Source: Planococcus salinus (GTDB lineage Bacteria > Bacillota > Bacilli > Bacillales_A > Planococcaceae). From it: a stretch of 60,568 bases of DNA. The stretch is taken from the NCBI RefSeq assembly GCF_003719725.1, contig NZ_RIAX01000013.1, positions 1 through 60,568 of the forward strand, read 5' to 3'. Positions 18,454 to 26,975 of this stretch are shown one piece after another; position 1 is the stretch's first letter, and every line of letters starts with the position of its first letter. Below the pieces are notes generated by a model. That model worked only from the letters and a program-made list of their open reading frames with translations, was not told where the DNA came from and did no database searches. Position numbers and translations under genes: made by a program.

Positions 18454-18843
18454 TTGCGTAAATTTGTCGAAGCTAAAAAAGAAAGTGTAACCGAAGAAAA
18501 AATACAGTTTGCAATCGAAGAACTTGAGCCGTTTGAATCGCTGGAAGCAGCTGGTCAAATGATTACCGATACAGATCATAATGCCTTCGTATATTTACTC
18601 GACACAGGAAACGAGTTTATCTATGTCCAATTTGCAGAAGAAACCTGGCCATTCCTGGCACAAGCCCTGGAGCGGGAAGATGTGCCGTTGCTCAGTTGGG
18701 GGCAACAGGTATTGCCGCTTGATTCGTTCCACGAAGAGATGTGGATGCTGATCGACAATATCGAAGGCAATGACAATTATGGCGAAGCTTTTCACTTGGC
18801 TGTTGAAAAGGCTTTTCATGAGGCACTTGCTTCAAGAGCGTGA
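18454..18843 (+). CDS. yjbL: UPF0738 family protein (YjbL)
   Basis: A 129-residue acidic protein of unknown function. The sequence FVYLLDTGNEFIYVQFAEETWP and the location between yjbK and relQ identify it as the YjbL/UPF0738 family of Bacillales. No transmembrane segment or catalytic motif is evident. It starts at TTG 18454 behind AAAGGAAG, and relQ begins 19 bp after its stop, so the two are probably co-transcribed. Confidence 0.78.
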   Translation: MRKFVEAKKESVTEEKIQFAIEELEPFESLEAAGQMITDTDHNAFVYLLDTGNEFIYVQFAEETWPFLAQALEREDVPLLSWGQQVLPLDSFHEEMWMLIDNIEGNDNYGEAFHLAVEKAFHEALASRA

Positions 18844-18862
18844 GAAGTGAGGAGGAGTGGAA

Positions 18863-19540
18863 ATGGGGCAATGGGATCGTTTTTTAGTACCTTATAAACA
18901 AGCGGTGGACGAGCTGAAAGTGAAATTCAAAGGAATGCGCGGGCAATACGAAACCGACAGTACAAATTCACCCATCGAATTTGTAACGGGACGCGTAAAA
19001 CCTTTGGCGAGCATTTACGATAAATCTTTGGAAAAAGGGATCCCGTTTGAGCCTTCGGAAAAACTGGCCCGTCATATGCAGGATATTGCCGGTCTCCGGA
19101 TGATGTGTCAATTCGTAGGGGACATCCAGACCGTTGTCGAGTTATTGCGTCAACGCAACGATTTGCGGATCATCGAAGAGAAGGATTATATTTCCCGTGA
19201 AAAAAAGAGCGGTTACCGTTCTTATCATGTCATCGTTGAATACCCCGTGCAGACGATCAGAGGAGAAAAAAAGATAGTCGTGGAAATCCAAATACGGACA
19301 TTGGCCATGAATTTCTGGGCTTCCATCGAACATTCACTGAACTACAAATATAAAGGGGCTTTCCCGGAAGAAATCCAGCTTCGGCTTCAGCGGGCGGCAG
19401 AAGCTGCCTTTCAGCTTGATGAAGAGATGTCTCAAATACGGGATGAAATCCAGGAAGCTCAAGCTTATTTTAATGAATACAAAGAATCTCCAGGTTCGCG
19501 TTTTTCAGCTGACCGGGAAGGAGGAAGAGGCGAGCGATGA
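18863..19540 (+). CDS. relQ: Small alarmone synthetase RelQ (YjbM)
   Basis: RelQ makes (p)ppGpp from ATP and GDP/GTP without a hydrolase domain. The 225-residue protein holds the synthetase signatures [39 protein letters not shown] and [23 protein letters not shown]. The C-terminal helix is the tetramerisation segment. ATG 18863 is preferred because GAGGAGG (18849-18855) is 7 bp away; GTG 18857 is too close. The stop overlaps nadK (ATGA). Confidence 0.93.
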   Translation: MGQWDRFLVPYKQAVDELKVKFKGMRGQYETDSTNSPIEFVTGRVKPLASIYDKSLEKGIPFEPSEKLARHMQDIAGLRMMCQFVGDIQTVVELLRQRNDLRIIEEKDYISREKKSGYRSYHVIVEYPVQTIRGEKKIVVEIQIRTLAMNFWASIEHSLNYKYKGAFPEEIQLRLQRAAEAAFQLDEEMSQIRDEIQEAQAYFNEYKESPGSRFSADREGGRGER

Positions 19541-20337
19541 AATTTTTTATCATATCAAGAAGCGATGATTTATCCAATGACCTGATGGCAACTGCCAAAG
19601 CCTATTTAGAGGATTTCGGGATGACGTGGGAAGAGGACTCTCCGGACGTTGTACTGTCAATCGGCGGTGATGGCACCCTGTTGCATGCTTTTCATAAATA
19701 CCGGGAACAATTATCCACTGTCGCGTTTGTCGGTGTACATACCGGACATCTCGGATTTTATGCGGACTGGAAGCCGATTGAACTTGAAAAACTTGTATTG
19801 TCCATCGCCAAAAAAGAATACCAGGTAATCGACTATCCTTTGCTGGAAGTCAGCATCAACTACCAGAATTCCAATGAGCCTTCTGTCTATCTGGCATTGA
19901 ATGAATCGACAGTCAAATCGCCGGATGTCACGTTGGTCATGGATGTAATATTAAATGGAGACCATTTCGAGCGATTCCGGGGAGACGGTCTGTGCGTATC
20001 CACACCATCAGGCAGCACCGCCTATAACAAGGCCCTTGGAGGAGCCATCATTCATCCGTCATTGCAGGCGATTCAGCTGACGGAAATGGCGTCGATCAAT
20101 AATCGGGTCTTCCGTACGGTCGGTTCACCTTTGGTGTTGCCGGGCCATCATCAATGTACATTGAAGCCGGTCAAAGCTCCGGACTTCATGGTGACGGTGG
20201 ATCATTTGCAGCTGTTGCATAAAGACGTCAAATCAATCGAATACAAAGTGGCCAAAGAAAGAGTGCGTTTTGCGCGTTTCAGATCTTTTCCTTTCTGGAA
20301 ACGGGTCCACGATTCGTTTATCGACAGTGAAAGGTAA
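19537..20337 (+). CDS. nadK: NAD kinase
   Basis: NadK phosphorylates NAD to NADP. The 266-residue protein carries the diagnostic GGDGT in [12 protein letters not shown] (about residues 46-57), the NE/D motif ALNESTVK, and [17 protein letters not shown] for NAD binding. It is coupled to relQ by an ATGA overlap, linking nucleotide alarmone and NADP production in one operon, as in B. subtilis yjbM-yjbN. Confidence 0.95.
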   Translation: MKFFIISRSDDLSNDLMATAKAYLEDFGMTWEEDSPDVVLSIGGDGTLLHAFHKYREQLSTVAFVGVHTGHLGFYADWKPIELEKLVLSIAKKEYQVIDYPLLEVSINYQNSNEPSVYLALNESTVKSPDVTLVMDVILNGDHFERFRGDGLCVSTPSGSTAYNKALGGAIIHPSLQAIQLTEMASINNRVFRTVGSPLVLPGHHQCTLKPVKAPDFMVTVDHLQLLHKDVKSIEYKVAKERVRFARFRSFPFWKRVHDSFIDSER

Positions 20338-20347
20338 AGTGACCGCA

Positions 20348-21229
20348 ATGAATCCTTTTCAATTGGTGTTTACAGCAACAGCGCCGCTTTTATTGCGGGA
20401 CGCATTGGTTCAATGGGGCATTTCAAAGCGAACGCTTGCTTCTGTGAAATACGGGGGAGGTCGGATTCTGGTCAATGGAAAGGAAGTGACGGTCCGGCAC
20501 ATCCTGGAGAAAGACGACGCCGTGACGGTTGTTTTCCCGAACGAACAGCGCAGCGACGGATTGGTCGCGGAAACAGGTCCTTTGGATATTGTCTATGAAG
20601 ATCAGGCCTTGCTGATTGTCGACAAACCACCCGCGCTGAACACCATACCCTCAAGAGACCAGCCGAGAGGGAGTTTGGCGAATCGCGTTGCCGGCCATTT
20701 TGAAGATCATGGGATACCCGCTACGCTGCACATTGCGACTCGTCTGGACAGGGATACTTCCGGACTGGTCTGCATTGCCAAAAATCGCCATATTCATCAT
20801 GTTCTGTCCCAGCAGCAGCAGTCCAAAAAGATGAAGAGGCAATACGAAGCACTGGTAGAGGGCAATTTCGAGAAAAAGGATTTTCTCATTACAGCTCCAA
20901 TCGGGCGGAAAAGAACCAGCATCATCGAACGGGAAGTCCGGCAGGATGGTCAATTTGCAGAGACACAGGTCCAGGTGCTGCGCTCATTTCCGGATTTTTC
21001 CCATGTCCGCCTGCAATTGAACACTGGCCGGACCCATCAGATCAGAGTGCACATGGCTCACATGGGCCATCCTCTGATCGGGGATGATTTGTACGGTGGA
21101 AGCAAAGAGCTGATAAGCAGGCAGGCTCTCCATTGCATAAGCCTTGAATTGCTCCATCCGGTAACGGGGGAAAAAGTACATTTCACTTCTTCTTTGACAC
21201 CCGATATGGCAAAATTGATTCAGTCATAA
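20348..21229 (+). CDS. RluA/RluD-family pseudouridine synthase (YjbO)
   Basis: A 293-residue enzyme isomerising uridines in rRNA or tRNA. The N-terminal S4-like region (RTLASVKYGGGRILVNGKEV) precedes the catalytic domain with motif RLDRDTSG, containing the catalytic Asp, and the late motif NTGRTHQIRVHMAHMGHPLIGD. The target nucleotide cannot be told from sequence. The start is uncertain: GTG 20339 is 4 bp from AAGG and ATG 20348 is 13 bp away. The 3' end overlaps convergent prpE by 10 bp. Confidence 0.88.
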   Translation: MNPFQLVFTATAPLLLRDALVQWGISKRTLASVKYGGGRILVNGKEVTVRHILEKDDAVTVVFPNEQRSDGLVAETGPLDIVYEDQALLIVDKPPALNTIPSRDQPRGSLANRVAGHFEDHGIPATLHIATRLDRDTSGLVCIAKNRHIHHVLSQQQQSKKMKRQYEALVEGNFEKKDFLITAPIGRKRTSIIEREVRQDGQFAETQVQVLRSFPDFSHVRLQLNTGRTHQIRVHMAHMGHPLIGDDLYGGSKELISRQALHCISLELLHPVTGEKVHFTSSLTPDMAKLIQS

Positions 21230-21957
21230 GCCTGAAAGCGATCCGGCTGATAGGGCTGTTGAGATGGGACCGATACAAGGGTCTCTTCGGGAAACCGAAA
21301 AGCGGTCAGTGAACCGCCAAATACGCAACCTGTATCAATGTTGGCGGTCTTATTGATGAGGTAAGGTGTTTCGGTGGGAGTATGCCCATAAACCACCCAA
21401 CGGCTGCCTTTGTACGTTTTTGCCCAATTTTTTCTGACCGGCCGCCCATCTGCATGAAACCTTCCGGTGATATCGCCATACATGACGAAGACGGCGATGT
21501 TTTTGTTGATGGGTTTGCCGATCATGTCCGCTCTGATGCCAGCGTGTGCCACGACCAATCCGTTTTCGAGTTCCTGGTAGTAAGGAAGTTCTTCATAAAA
21601 GTGCAAGTAACGCGCACGGAAATCCTGCTGTTCCTTTTTTTCAAGCTGCTGCCATTCAGCAAGCGTGGTTTCGAGCCCGTGTGTAATCTGCACTTTGTTG
21701 CCTTTGAAAAAACGGTAAAGTTTGTTGCAGTGGTTCCCCGGGGAATAATGCAGGATGCCTTTGTCCTGCATGGCAAAAAGCAGACGCAGCACTTCCAAAG
21801 ACTCCGGCCCCCGGTCCATGGCGTCTCCGACAAAAGCGAGTTGGCGGCCTTTTGGGTGAATGTATACATCGTCCTGTTTTTGGTATCCGAGCTTGTCAAT
21901 CAATTCCAGCAATTCAGCATAGCATCCATGAATATCACCGATTACGTCATATTTCAC
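21220..21957 (-). CDS. prpE: Bis(5'-nucleosyl)-tetraphosphatase PrpE
   Basis: PrpE is a calcineurin-like metallophosphatase that cleaves asymmetric Ap4A; 245 residues. The metal-binding motifs GDIHGC, GDAMDRGPES and GNHCNK and the downstream AHAGI and VVYGHTP histidines are all present. It starts with ATG behind AGAGGTGA. It is the last member of the conserved yjb block and converges on the pseudouridine synthase gene with overlapping 3' ends. Confidence 0.9.
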   Translation of the reverse strand: MKYDVIGDIHGCYAELLELIDKLGYQKQDDVYIHPKGRQLAFVGDAMDRGPESLEVLRLLFAMQDKGILHYSPGNHCNKLYRFFKGNKVQITHGLETTLAEWQQLEKKEQQDFRARYLHFYEELPYYQELENGLVVAHAGIRADMIGKPINKNIAVFVMYGDITGRFHADGRPVRKNWAKTYKGSRWVVYGHTPTETPYLINKTANIDTGCVFGGSLTAFRFPEETLVSVPSQQPYQPDRFQAYD

Positions 21958-22150
21958 TTAAATCACCTCTTACGGATTGTATTTCTTTTTACATAGTATG
22001 TTAAACAAACTTGCCGCCGTGCAGAAACTGTACACTGTTCAGCTTTCTCCTGGAACGAAAAAAGCAGTTTTTCATACAACTTAGTTAATGTTAGTGTAAC
22101 GTATTGACTCAGAAAGCAGGCAAATAATCACTCGGAAGGAGGGAGCATAC

Positions 22151-23521
22151 ATGATGGAAGAAACACAGGTGCGTGATGAAGAACTAAACGAAGAAATTCT
22201 GAATGAATTATTGGAACACAGAGGTGTCGAGGAATTCAGGGACGAATTTTTGGCACACCATCCATATGACCAGGCCACATTTTATGAAAAAGCAGATTCC
22301 GATACACGCCAATTGTTGTATCAGTATCTCTCTCCCAGAGAAATGGCGGATATTTTCGAAGCGATTGAATTGGATGATGATGAATACGAAGAGCTATTCA
22401 AAGAAATGGACGTAACGTACGCTTCAGATTTGCTTTCATCCATGTACACAGATGATGCGGTAGATGTCCTGAACAACCTGAACAAAGACCAAGTGGCGAG
22501 TTATTTGACGATGATGGACAAAGAATCTTCCAGACAAATCAAAGATTTGCTTCATTATGAAGAATATACCGCCGGGTCCATCATGACGACAGAATTTGTG
22601 GCAATCCCCAAAAATTCAACGGTCCGTTCGGCGATGAACATTCTGAGAAATGCGGCACCGAACGCGGAAACGATCTACTATGTTTTTGTCGTCGATGACG
22701 ATGGCAAGTTATCAGGGATTGTGACGCTGCGCGATTTGATTGTGGCGGATGAAGACACGCTGATCAGCGCCATTATGAATGAACGGGTGGTCAGTGTTTC
22801 TGTCGGGGAAGACCAGGAAGAAGTAGCCAGAATGATCAAAGACTACGATTTCCTGGCTATGCCGGTCGTCGATTTCCAGAACCACTTACTGGGAATTATT
22901 ACGGTCGATGATATCATCGACGTTCTGGACGAAGAAGCATCGGATGACTATTCCAAGTTGGCGGCTGTGTCGGACATGGTGTCTTTTGACAGAGGATCGC
23001 TGGCTGCTGCCAAGAAACGCCTGCCATGGCTGATTTTGCTGACGTTTCTCGGCATGCTGACAGCCAATTTAATGGGGATGTTTGAAGCGACGCTGGACCA
23101 GGTGGCCTTATTGGCGGTGTTTATCCCATTGATCGCAGGAATGGCTGGTAACAGCGGTACGCAGGCACTGGCGGTTGCGGTCCGCGGTATTGCAACAGGA
23201 GATATCGAAGAAGAAAGCAAGATCAAGTTGCTGTTCAGGGAAGCCGGCACTGGATTGATCACCGGTTTGGTTTGCGGATTGGTTGTAGTGGGGCTGGTCT
23301 ATTTCTGGAAAGGTGAACTGGTGATCGGCGTGCTGGTTGGAGTTGCAGTCATGAGCTCGATTTTTGTGGCGACTCTCGGCGGATCGTTTATTCCGCTGTT
23401 GATCCATCGCATGAAAATCGACCCGGCTGTCGCTTCAGGCCCTTTTATCACAACATTGAATGATATTATCTCCATTTTGATTTATCTCGGGCTGGCAACC
23501 ACTTTTTTGGGACAGCTATAG
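22151..23521 (+). CDS. mgtE: Magnesium transporter MgtE
   Basis: MgtE is a homodimeric Mg2+ channel; 456 residues. It has an acidic N domain (about 1-130), two CBS domains (YTAGSIMTTEF to about 265) that sense cytosolic Mg2+, a plug helix, and five transmembrane helices from WLILLTFLGML onward. The pore motif PLIAGMAGNSGTQ and the final helix FGPFITTLND-like region (SGPFITTLNDIISI) are present. AAGGAGGGA precedes the ATG. No Mg2+ (M-box) leader is recognisable in the 193-bp upstream gap. Confidence 0.94.
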   Translation: MMEETQVRDEELNEEILNELLEHRGVEEFRDEFLAHHPYDQATFYEKADSDTRQLLYQYLSPREMADIFEAIELDDDEYEELFKEMDVTYASDLLSSMYTDDAVDVLNNLNKDQVASYLTMMDKESSRQIKDLLHYEEYTAGSIMTTEFVAIPKNSTVRSAMNILRNAAPNAETIYYVFVVDDDGKLSGIVTLRDLIVADEDTLISAIMNERVVSVSVGEDQEEVARMIKDYDFLAMPVVDFQNHLLGIITVDDIIDVLDEEASDDYSKLAAVSDMVSFDRGSLAAAKKRLPWLILLTFLGMLTANLMGMFEATLDQVALLAVFIPLIAGMAGNSGTQALAVAVRGIATGDIEEESKIKLLFREAGTGLITGLVCGLVVVGLVYFWKGELVIGVLVGVAVMSSIFVATLGGSFIPLLIHRMKIDPAVASGPFITTLNDIISILIYLGLATTFLGQL

Positions 23522-23523
23522 AA

Positions 23524-23549
23524 AAGTGCGAATTGCACTTTTCTTTTTT
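23524..23549 (+). terminator. mgtE terminator overlapping fabI -35
   Basis: AAAAGTGC/GCACTTTT with a short loop is followed by CTTTTTTG. Its 3' arm contains the TTGCAC used as the fabI -35. Confidence 0.8.
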
Positions 23550-23577
23550 GTGATGTATTATTAGTACCAGGTAATAA
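23533..23577 (+). promoter_or_regulatory. fabI promoter and FapR operator
   Basis: TTGCAC (23533-23538), 17 bp, TATTAT (23556-23561). The site TTAGTACCAGGTAATAA (23561-23577) is a near-perfect 17-bp FapR operator positioned across the expected start site. The geometry is the same as at fabH, so both loci should respond to malonyl-CoA. Confidence 0.8.
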
Positions 23578-23598
23578 AGAAAAGTGGGAGGAATGGAA

Positions 23599-24369
23599 AT
23601 GTCAATATCATTAGAAGGCAAAACTTACGTGGTCATGGGTGTCGCCAATAAGCGCAGCATTGCTTGGGGGATTGCAAGGTCGCTGGATAAAGCGGGTGCC
23701 CGCCTCATTTTTACATATGCCGGAGAACGGTTCGAAAAGTCGGTACGGGACTTGGTAGCAACATTGGAAGGCAATCATGAATTGATTTTGCCCTGCGATG
23801 TCACAGATGATGAGAACGTGGCGGCTTGTTTCGAAACAATCGGCAAAGAAGTAGGAGAAATCCATGGTCTTGCTCATTGTATCGCTTTTGCCAAGACGGA
23901 AGAGCTGTCAGGAGATTTTTCGGAGACTTCACGGGAAGGTTTTTTGCTGGCGCAGAATATCAGTTCCTATTCACTGACCATCATTGCCAAATACGCCAAG
24001 CCGATCATGGCTGAAAGCGGCAGTATTGTGGCTTTGACATACATTGGCGGAGAACGGGTTATGCCGAATTACAACGTCATGGGCGTGGCCAAAGCTTCAC
24101 TTGAAATGTCTGTACGTTACTTGGCGGCAGATTTGGGGAAACACGGCATACGCGTCAACGCCATTTCTTCCGGTCCCATTCGGACACTGTCGGCAAAAGG
24201 AGTCAGTGACTTTAATTCGATCTTGCGTGAAATCGAGGAAAAAGCACCACTTCGGCGTAACACAACTCCTGAAGAAGTGGGAGACACAGCAGCCTTTTTG
24301 TTCAGTGACATGGCGCGCGGCATCACAGGGGAGACCATCCATGTGGACAGCGGGTATCATATTCTATAA
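23599..24369 (+). CDS. fabI: Enoyl-[ACP] reductase FabI
   Basis: FabI completes the fatty acid elongation cycle using NAD(P)H. The 256-residue SDR protein has the nucleotide-binding GVANKRSIAWGIA motif and the FabI catalytic pattern Tyr148 / Tyr158-x6-Lys165 (YNVMGVAK), followed by GPIRTLSAKG. ATG 23599 is 7 bp from GGGAGG. It has its own FapR-controlled promoter and terminator. This is the enzyme family inhibited by triclosan. Confidence 0.95.
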   Translation: MSISLEGKTYVVMGVANKRSIAWGIARSLDKAGARLIFTYAGERFEKSVRDLVATLEGNHELILPCDVTDDENVAACFETIGKEVGEIHGLAHCIAFAKTEELSGDFSETSREGFLLAQNISSYSLTIIAKYAKPIMAESGSIVALTYIGGERVMPNYNVMGVAKASLEMSVRYLAADLGKHGIRVNAISSGPIRTLSAKGVSDFNSILREIEEKAPLRRNTTPEEVGDTAAFLFSDMARGITGETIHVDSGYHIL

Positions 24370-24385
24370 TGAAGTGATTGCTAAG

Positions 24386-24422
24386 CAAAAAACAGGTCAG
24401 CCGAAAAGGCTGACCTGTTTTT
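24386..24422. terminator. Bidirectional terminator, fabI / yjcF
   Basis: AAAAACAGGTCAGCC-GAAA-GGCTGACCTGTTTTT is symmetrical with A- and T-tracts on both sides, between convergent genes. Confidence 0.9.
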
Positions 24423-24423
24423 G

Positions 24424-24852
24424 TTATAATGTTTTTTCCATCGCGCGATGGGGAATGCCTGCGTCCATGAATTCAGGAGATGTAACCGTATAGCCCAATT
24501 TTTCATAAAATGGCACAGCGTATGATTGTGCATTCAATTTTAAAGTGAACAAACCTGCTGAACGGGCATAGTTTTCCATCTCATCCATCATCAATACACC
24601 CACATGTTGTCCGCGGTGATCAGAAAGTACGCAAACGCGTTCAACTTTCCCCGTTCCCATTTCGACCTCACGGACACGGCCGGCCGCAATAGGCTGTTCT
24701 AAATTGTAACCGACAAAATGAGTGGCACTGTCGTCGTACTCATCCCATTCAATATGCATCGGCACTCCTTGTTCTCCCACAAAAACCGTTTTCCGTACTT
24801 CAAAAGCATGTTCTTTTTCGTGGGGATTTTCCACAACTTTAACTTTCTGCAA
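24424..24852 (-). CDS. yjcF: GNAT family N-acetyltransferase (YjcF)
   Basis: A 142-residue GCN5-type acetyltransferase. The acetyl-CoA-binding segment VERVCVLSDHRGQHVGVLMMDEME (R/Q-x-x-G-x-G/A region, about 68-92) and the final FYEKLGYTV are typical. The substrate is unknown. It starts at TTG 24852 directly after the yjcG stop, with AGGAGATGATC just upstream. The yjcF-yjcG-yjcH trio matches the B. subtilis order. Confidence 0.85.
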   Translation of the reverse strand: MQKVKVVENPHEKEHAFEVRKTVFVGEQGVPMHIEWDEYDDSATHFVGYNLEQPIAAGRVREVEMGTGKVERVCVLSDHRGQHVGVLMMDEMENYARSAGLFTLKLNAQSYAVPFYEKLGYTVTSPEFMDAGIPHRAMEKTL

Positions 24853-25371
24853 TTACTGATCATCTCCTGTTAAGCGGAATGTTTCATACACGGTCCAGGA
24901 CCCGTCTTCCAACTGATAAAGAAGATGAATCCGGTCGATGATTTCTTCGTGGTCGATTCCTGTCATTTTCAACTGCCCAAAAACATCTGAAAGCTCAGAA
25001 TCAGACATTTTTTGCGCAATGGTAATGTGGGGAACGAACGAATGGTCAGGTTTCCCGCCGAAAAAGTCGGAATGCAGGTCTTCATACAACGACATGATTT
25101 CCGGTGTCGGTTCTACTTTGAAATAGAGTGTATTCGTCACCGGTGAAAAAGTGCTGACGCGAGTCGCGTGCAGTTTGAAGGGCTTTTGCCGCTTGGCGAT
25201 TTTTGCCATCTCTTCTGCCACGTCTTTGATTTCCGCATCATTGGCCTCAAATGGATCTTTTAATGTCATATGAGGGGTGATCAGTTCATAATGAGGATCG
25301 TAACGCATTCTGTAAGAATTGGCTAAGTCCTGTAATTTTTTCGATGGAAATACCGCAACACCGTACTTCAT
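24853..25371 (-). CDS. yjcG: 2H phosphoesterase family protein (YjcG)
   Basis: A 172-residue protein with the two HxT/S-type motifs of 2H phosphoesterases, PHMTL (about 35-39) and PHITI (about 115-119). This fold hydrolyses cyclic phosphodiesters and 2'-5' linkages. The biological substrate of YjcG is not established. Start ATG 25371 follows GGAGGTC; the frame extends 19 codons upstream without a site. It sits between yjcH and yjcF in a tight minus-strand operon. Confidence 0.87.
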   Translation of the reverse strand: MKYGVAVFPSKKLQDLANSYRMRYDPHYELITPHMTLKDPFEANDAEIKDVAEEMAKIAKRQKPFKLHATRVSTFSPVTNTLYFKVEPTPEIMSLYEDLHSDFFGGKPDHSFVPHITIAQKMSDSELSDVFGQLKMTGIDHEEIIDRIHLLYQLEDGSWTVYETFRLTGDDQ

Positions 25372-25446
25372 AAAAAAAGACCTCCTAGTCAAATGGTGAT
25401 TTATATACTTAGTATAGCAAAGATACATATGGAAGACGAACCGGAT

Positions 25447-26169
25447 TTATACCCCGAAGTTTTGGATAAGCGCCCGTTTGAGGTCCGGCTGCCAATGTTT
25501 CCACGTGTGGTCTCCTTCAAATTCTTCGTAGAAGATGGAAAACCCTTTTTCTTTCATCATTTTGTTTAATTCCCGGTTCGGTTCCAGAAAATCTTCGGTT
25601 TCTCCTGAAGTCAGCTTAACTTCAGTTTCCTGTTTGCCGATGACATGATAAACGGTGAAAGAATGAGAAGAAGAAAAGTCCGAGACTTTTTCCAGCAGCT
25701 CTTCGCTGACTTTCGGTGACTGCAAAATAACCCGGCCAAAAGTGTTTGGGTATTTCAGGGCGGCCATCAGAGACACAGTGGCTGCCAGAGAATCCCCAAT
25801 CAGGGCACGTCCCATTCCCACCTGGTATGTCGGATATTTATCATCAAGGAAAGGGACGAGCTCATGGGCGAGGAAACGCAAATATGCAGCGTGCTGCTTT
25901 CCGGTCGGCTCGTACTTAGTGCTGCGGTCCTTGACATTTTTGTAAGGGACGCCAACAAAAATGATGTTTTCAATTTCCTGATTTTCCAGCAGTTCGTCTG
26001 CTACACGAGGGGCACGCCCCAATTGGAAATAATCTTTGCCATCTGATGCGATAACCAAAGTGTATTTGTATAAAGGCGAATAATTGAAAGGCAGATAAAC
26101 CAGCAATTGCATATCTTCCTGTAACGCTTCGCTGTAAAGCGTCAGATCTTCCACAGTTCCTCTGTTCAT
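25447..26169 (-). CDS. yjcH: Putative alpha/beta-hydrolase esterase (YjcH)
   Basis: A 240-residue protein of the esterase D / enterochelin-esterase-like group. The nucleophile elbow is GDSLA (in ALIGDSLAATVS), and GDHTWKHW near the end supplies the likely catalytic His. TLVIASDGKDYF is a typical early strand. It has no signal peptide, so it is cytoplasmic. ATG 26169 is preferred at 8 bp from AGGAGG over TTG 26175. The substrate is unknown. Confidence 0.82.
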   Translation of the reverse strand: MNRGTVEDLTLYSEALQEDMQLLVYLPFNYSPLYKYTLVIASDGKDYFQLGRAPRVADELLENQEIENIIFVGVPYKNVKDRSTKYEPTGKQHAAYLRFLAHELVPFLDDKYPTYQVGMGRALIGDSLAATVSLMAALKYPNTFGRVILQSPKVSEELLEKVSDFSSSHSFTVYHVIGKQETEVKLTSGETEDFLEPNRELNKMMKEKGFSIFYEEFEGDHTWKHWQPDLKRALIQNFGV

Positions 26170-26202
26170 CTTCAAGTCCTCCTAGTGGTTTCTGTACGAA
26201 AA

Positions 26203-26232
26203 TTGTAACATATTCCAGTAGAGAGGTATAAT
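26203..26232 (+). promoter_or_regulatory. Promoter of the PgpA-family gene
   Basis: TTGTAA (26203-26208), 18 bp, TATAAT (26227-26232). Confidence 0.55.
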
Positions 26233-26272
26233 GGAGAAGAACATTACCAGATACAGAAAGGGGAGTTTGTTT

Positions 26273-26857
26273 ATGGATGGAAGAAACTTTCGTGTGCATT
26301 CGGAAGAAGTTACAAAAGCAACCCACGAAGCGTTGGCACGCAGAGGCGTAACAAATGAGGATATTGCAGAAATCGTATTGGAAATGCAATCGCCTTATAA
26401 TGAAGGGCTGACCATCGACCATTGCATGGAGTCAGTGGAAAGCGTGCTGCAAAAGCGGGAAGTCCAACACGCTTTATTGGTCGGTATTGAACTGGATGAA
26501 CTGGCGGAACAAGGGAAATTATCCCGCCCGCTCCAGCAAATTGTCGGAACAGATGAAGGTTTGTTCGGTGTGGATGAAATGATCGGCCTGGGAGCAGTCC
26601 TCACCTATGGCAGTATTGCCGTCACAACTTTCGGTCATTTAGATAAAAATAAAATCGGCGTCATTCGTAAATTGGATACGAAAGCCGGCGGCAATGTCCA
26701 TACATTCCTGGATGATCTGGTAGCCAGCGTTGCCGCCTGTGCATCGTCCCGCATTGCTCACAGAACACGTGACTTGGAGGAACAGGGGAAAACATTTGAA
26801 GATTTGATTCCCGAAAATACGGCGCCGGAAACGAATATTGATGGAACTTCCACTTAA
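26273..26857 (+). CDS. Phosphatidylglycerophosphatase A family protein (YutG-like)
   Basis: A 194-residue soluble member of the PgpA fold. Family features seen are LARRGVTNEDIAEIVLEMQ, KREVQHALLVGIELDELAEQGKL, DEGLFGVDEMIGLGAVLTYGSIAVTTFGHLDK and the terminal VHTFLDDLVASVAACASSRIAH. Enteric PgpA dephosphorylates phosphatidylglycerophosphate, but the Bacillus YutG branch lacks the membrane helices and its role is less certain. Start 26273 follows GAAAGGGGAG. It is monocistronic, with a consensus -10 just upstream. Confidence 0.72.
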   Translation: MDGRNFRVHSEEVTKATHEALARRGVTNEDIAEIVLEMQSPYNEGLTIDHCMESVESVLQKREVQHALLVGIELDELAEQGKLSRPLQQIVGTDEGLFGVDEMIGLGAVLTYGSIAVTTFGHLDKNKIGVIRKLDTKAGGNVHTFLDDLVASVAACASSRIAHRTRDLEEQGKTFEDLIPENTAPETNIDGTST

Positions 26858-26975
26858 AGGTGGCTAATGTAATGCGCCTTGCATCAATAATTGGAAAATT
26901 GAATTGTAACTGAATAGAAAGTCATGGTAACATAAGGATGAACGTGGATTCATCTATAAAAAAGGAGGTCATTTT

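Noticed and set aside
21958..22150. M-box Mg2+ riboswitch before mgtE
   Set aside because: The gap is too short and lacks the conserved M-box cores; only a weak inverted repeat around GTTAGTGTAAC is present.
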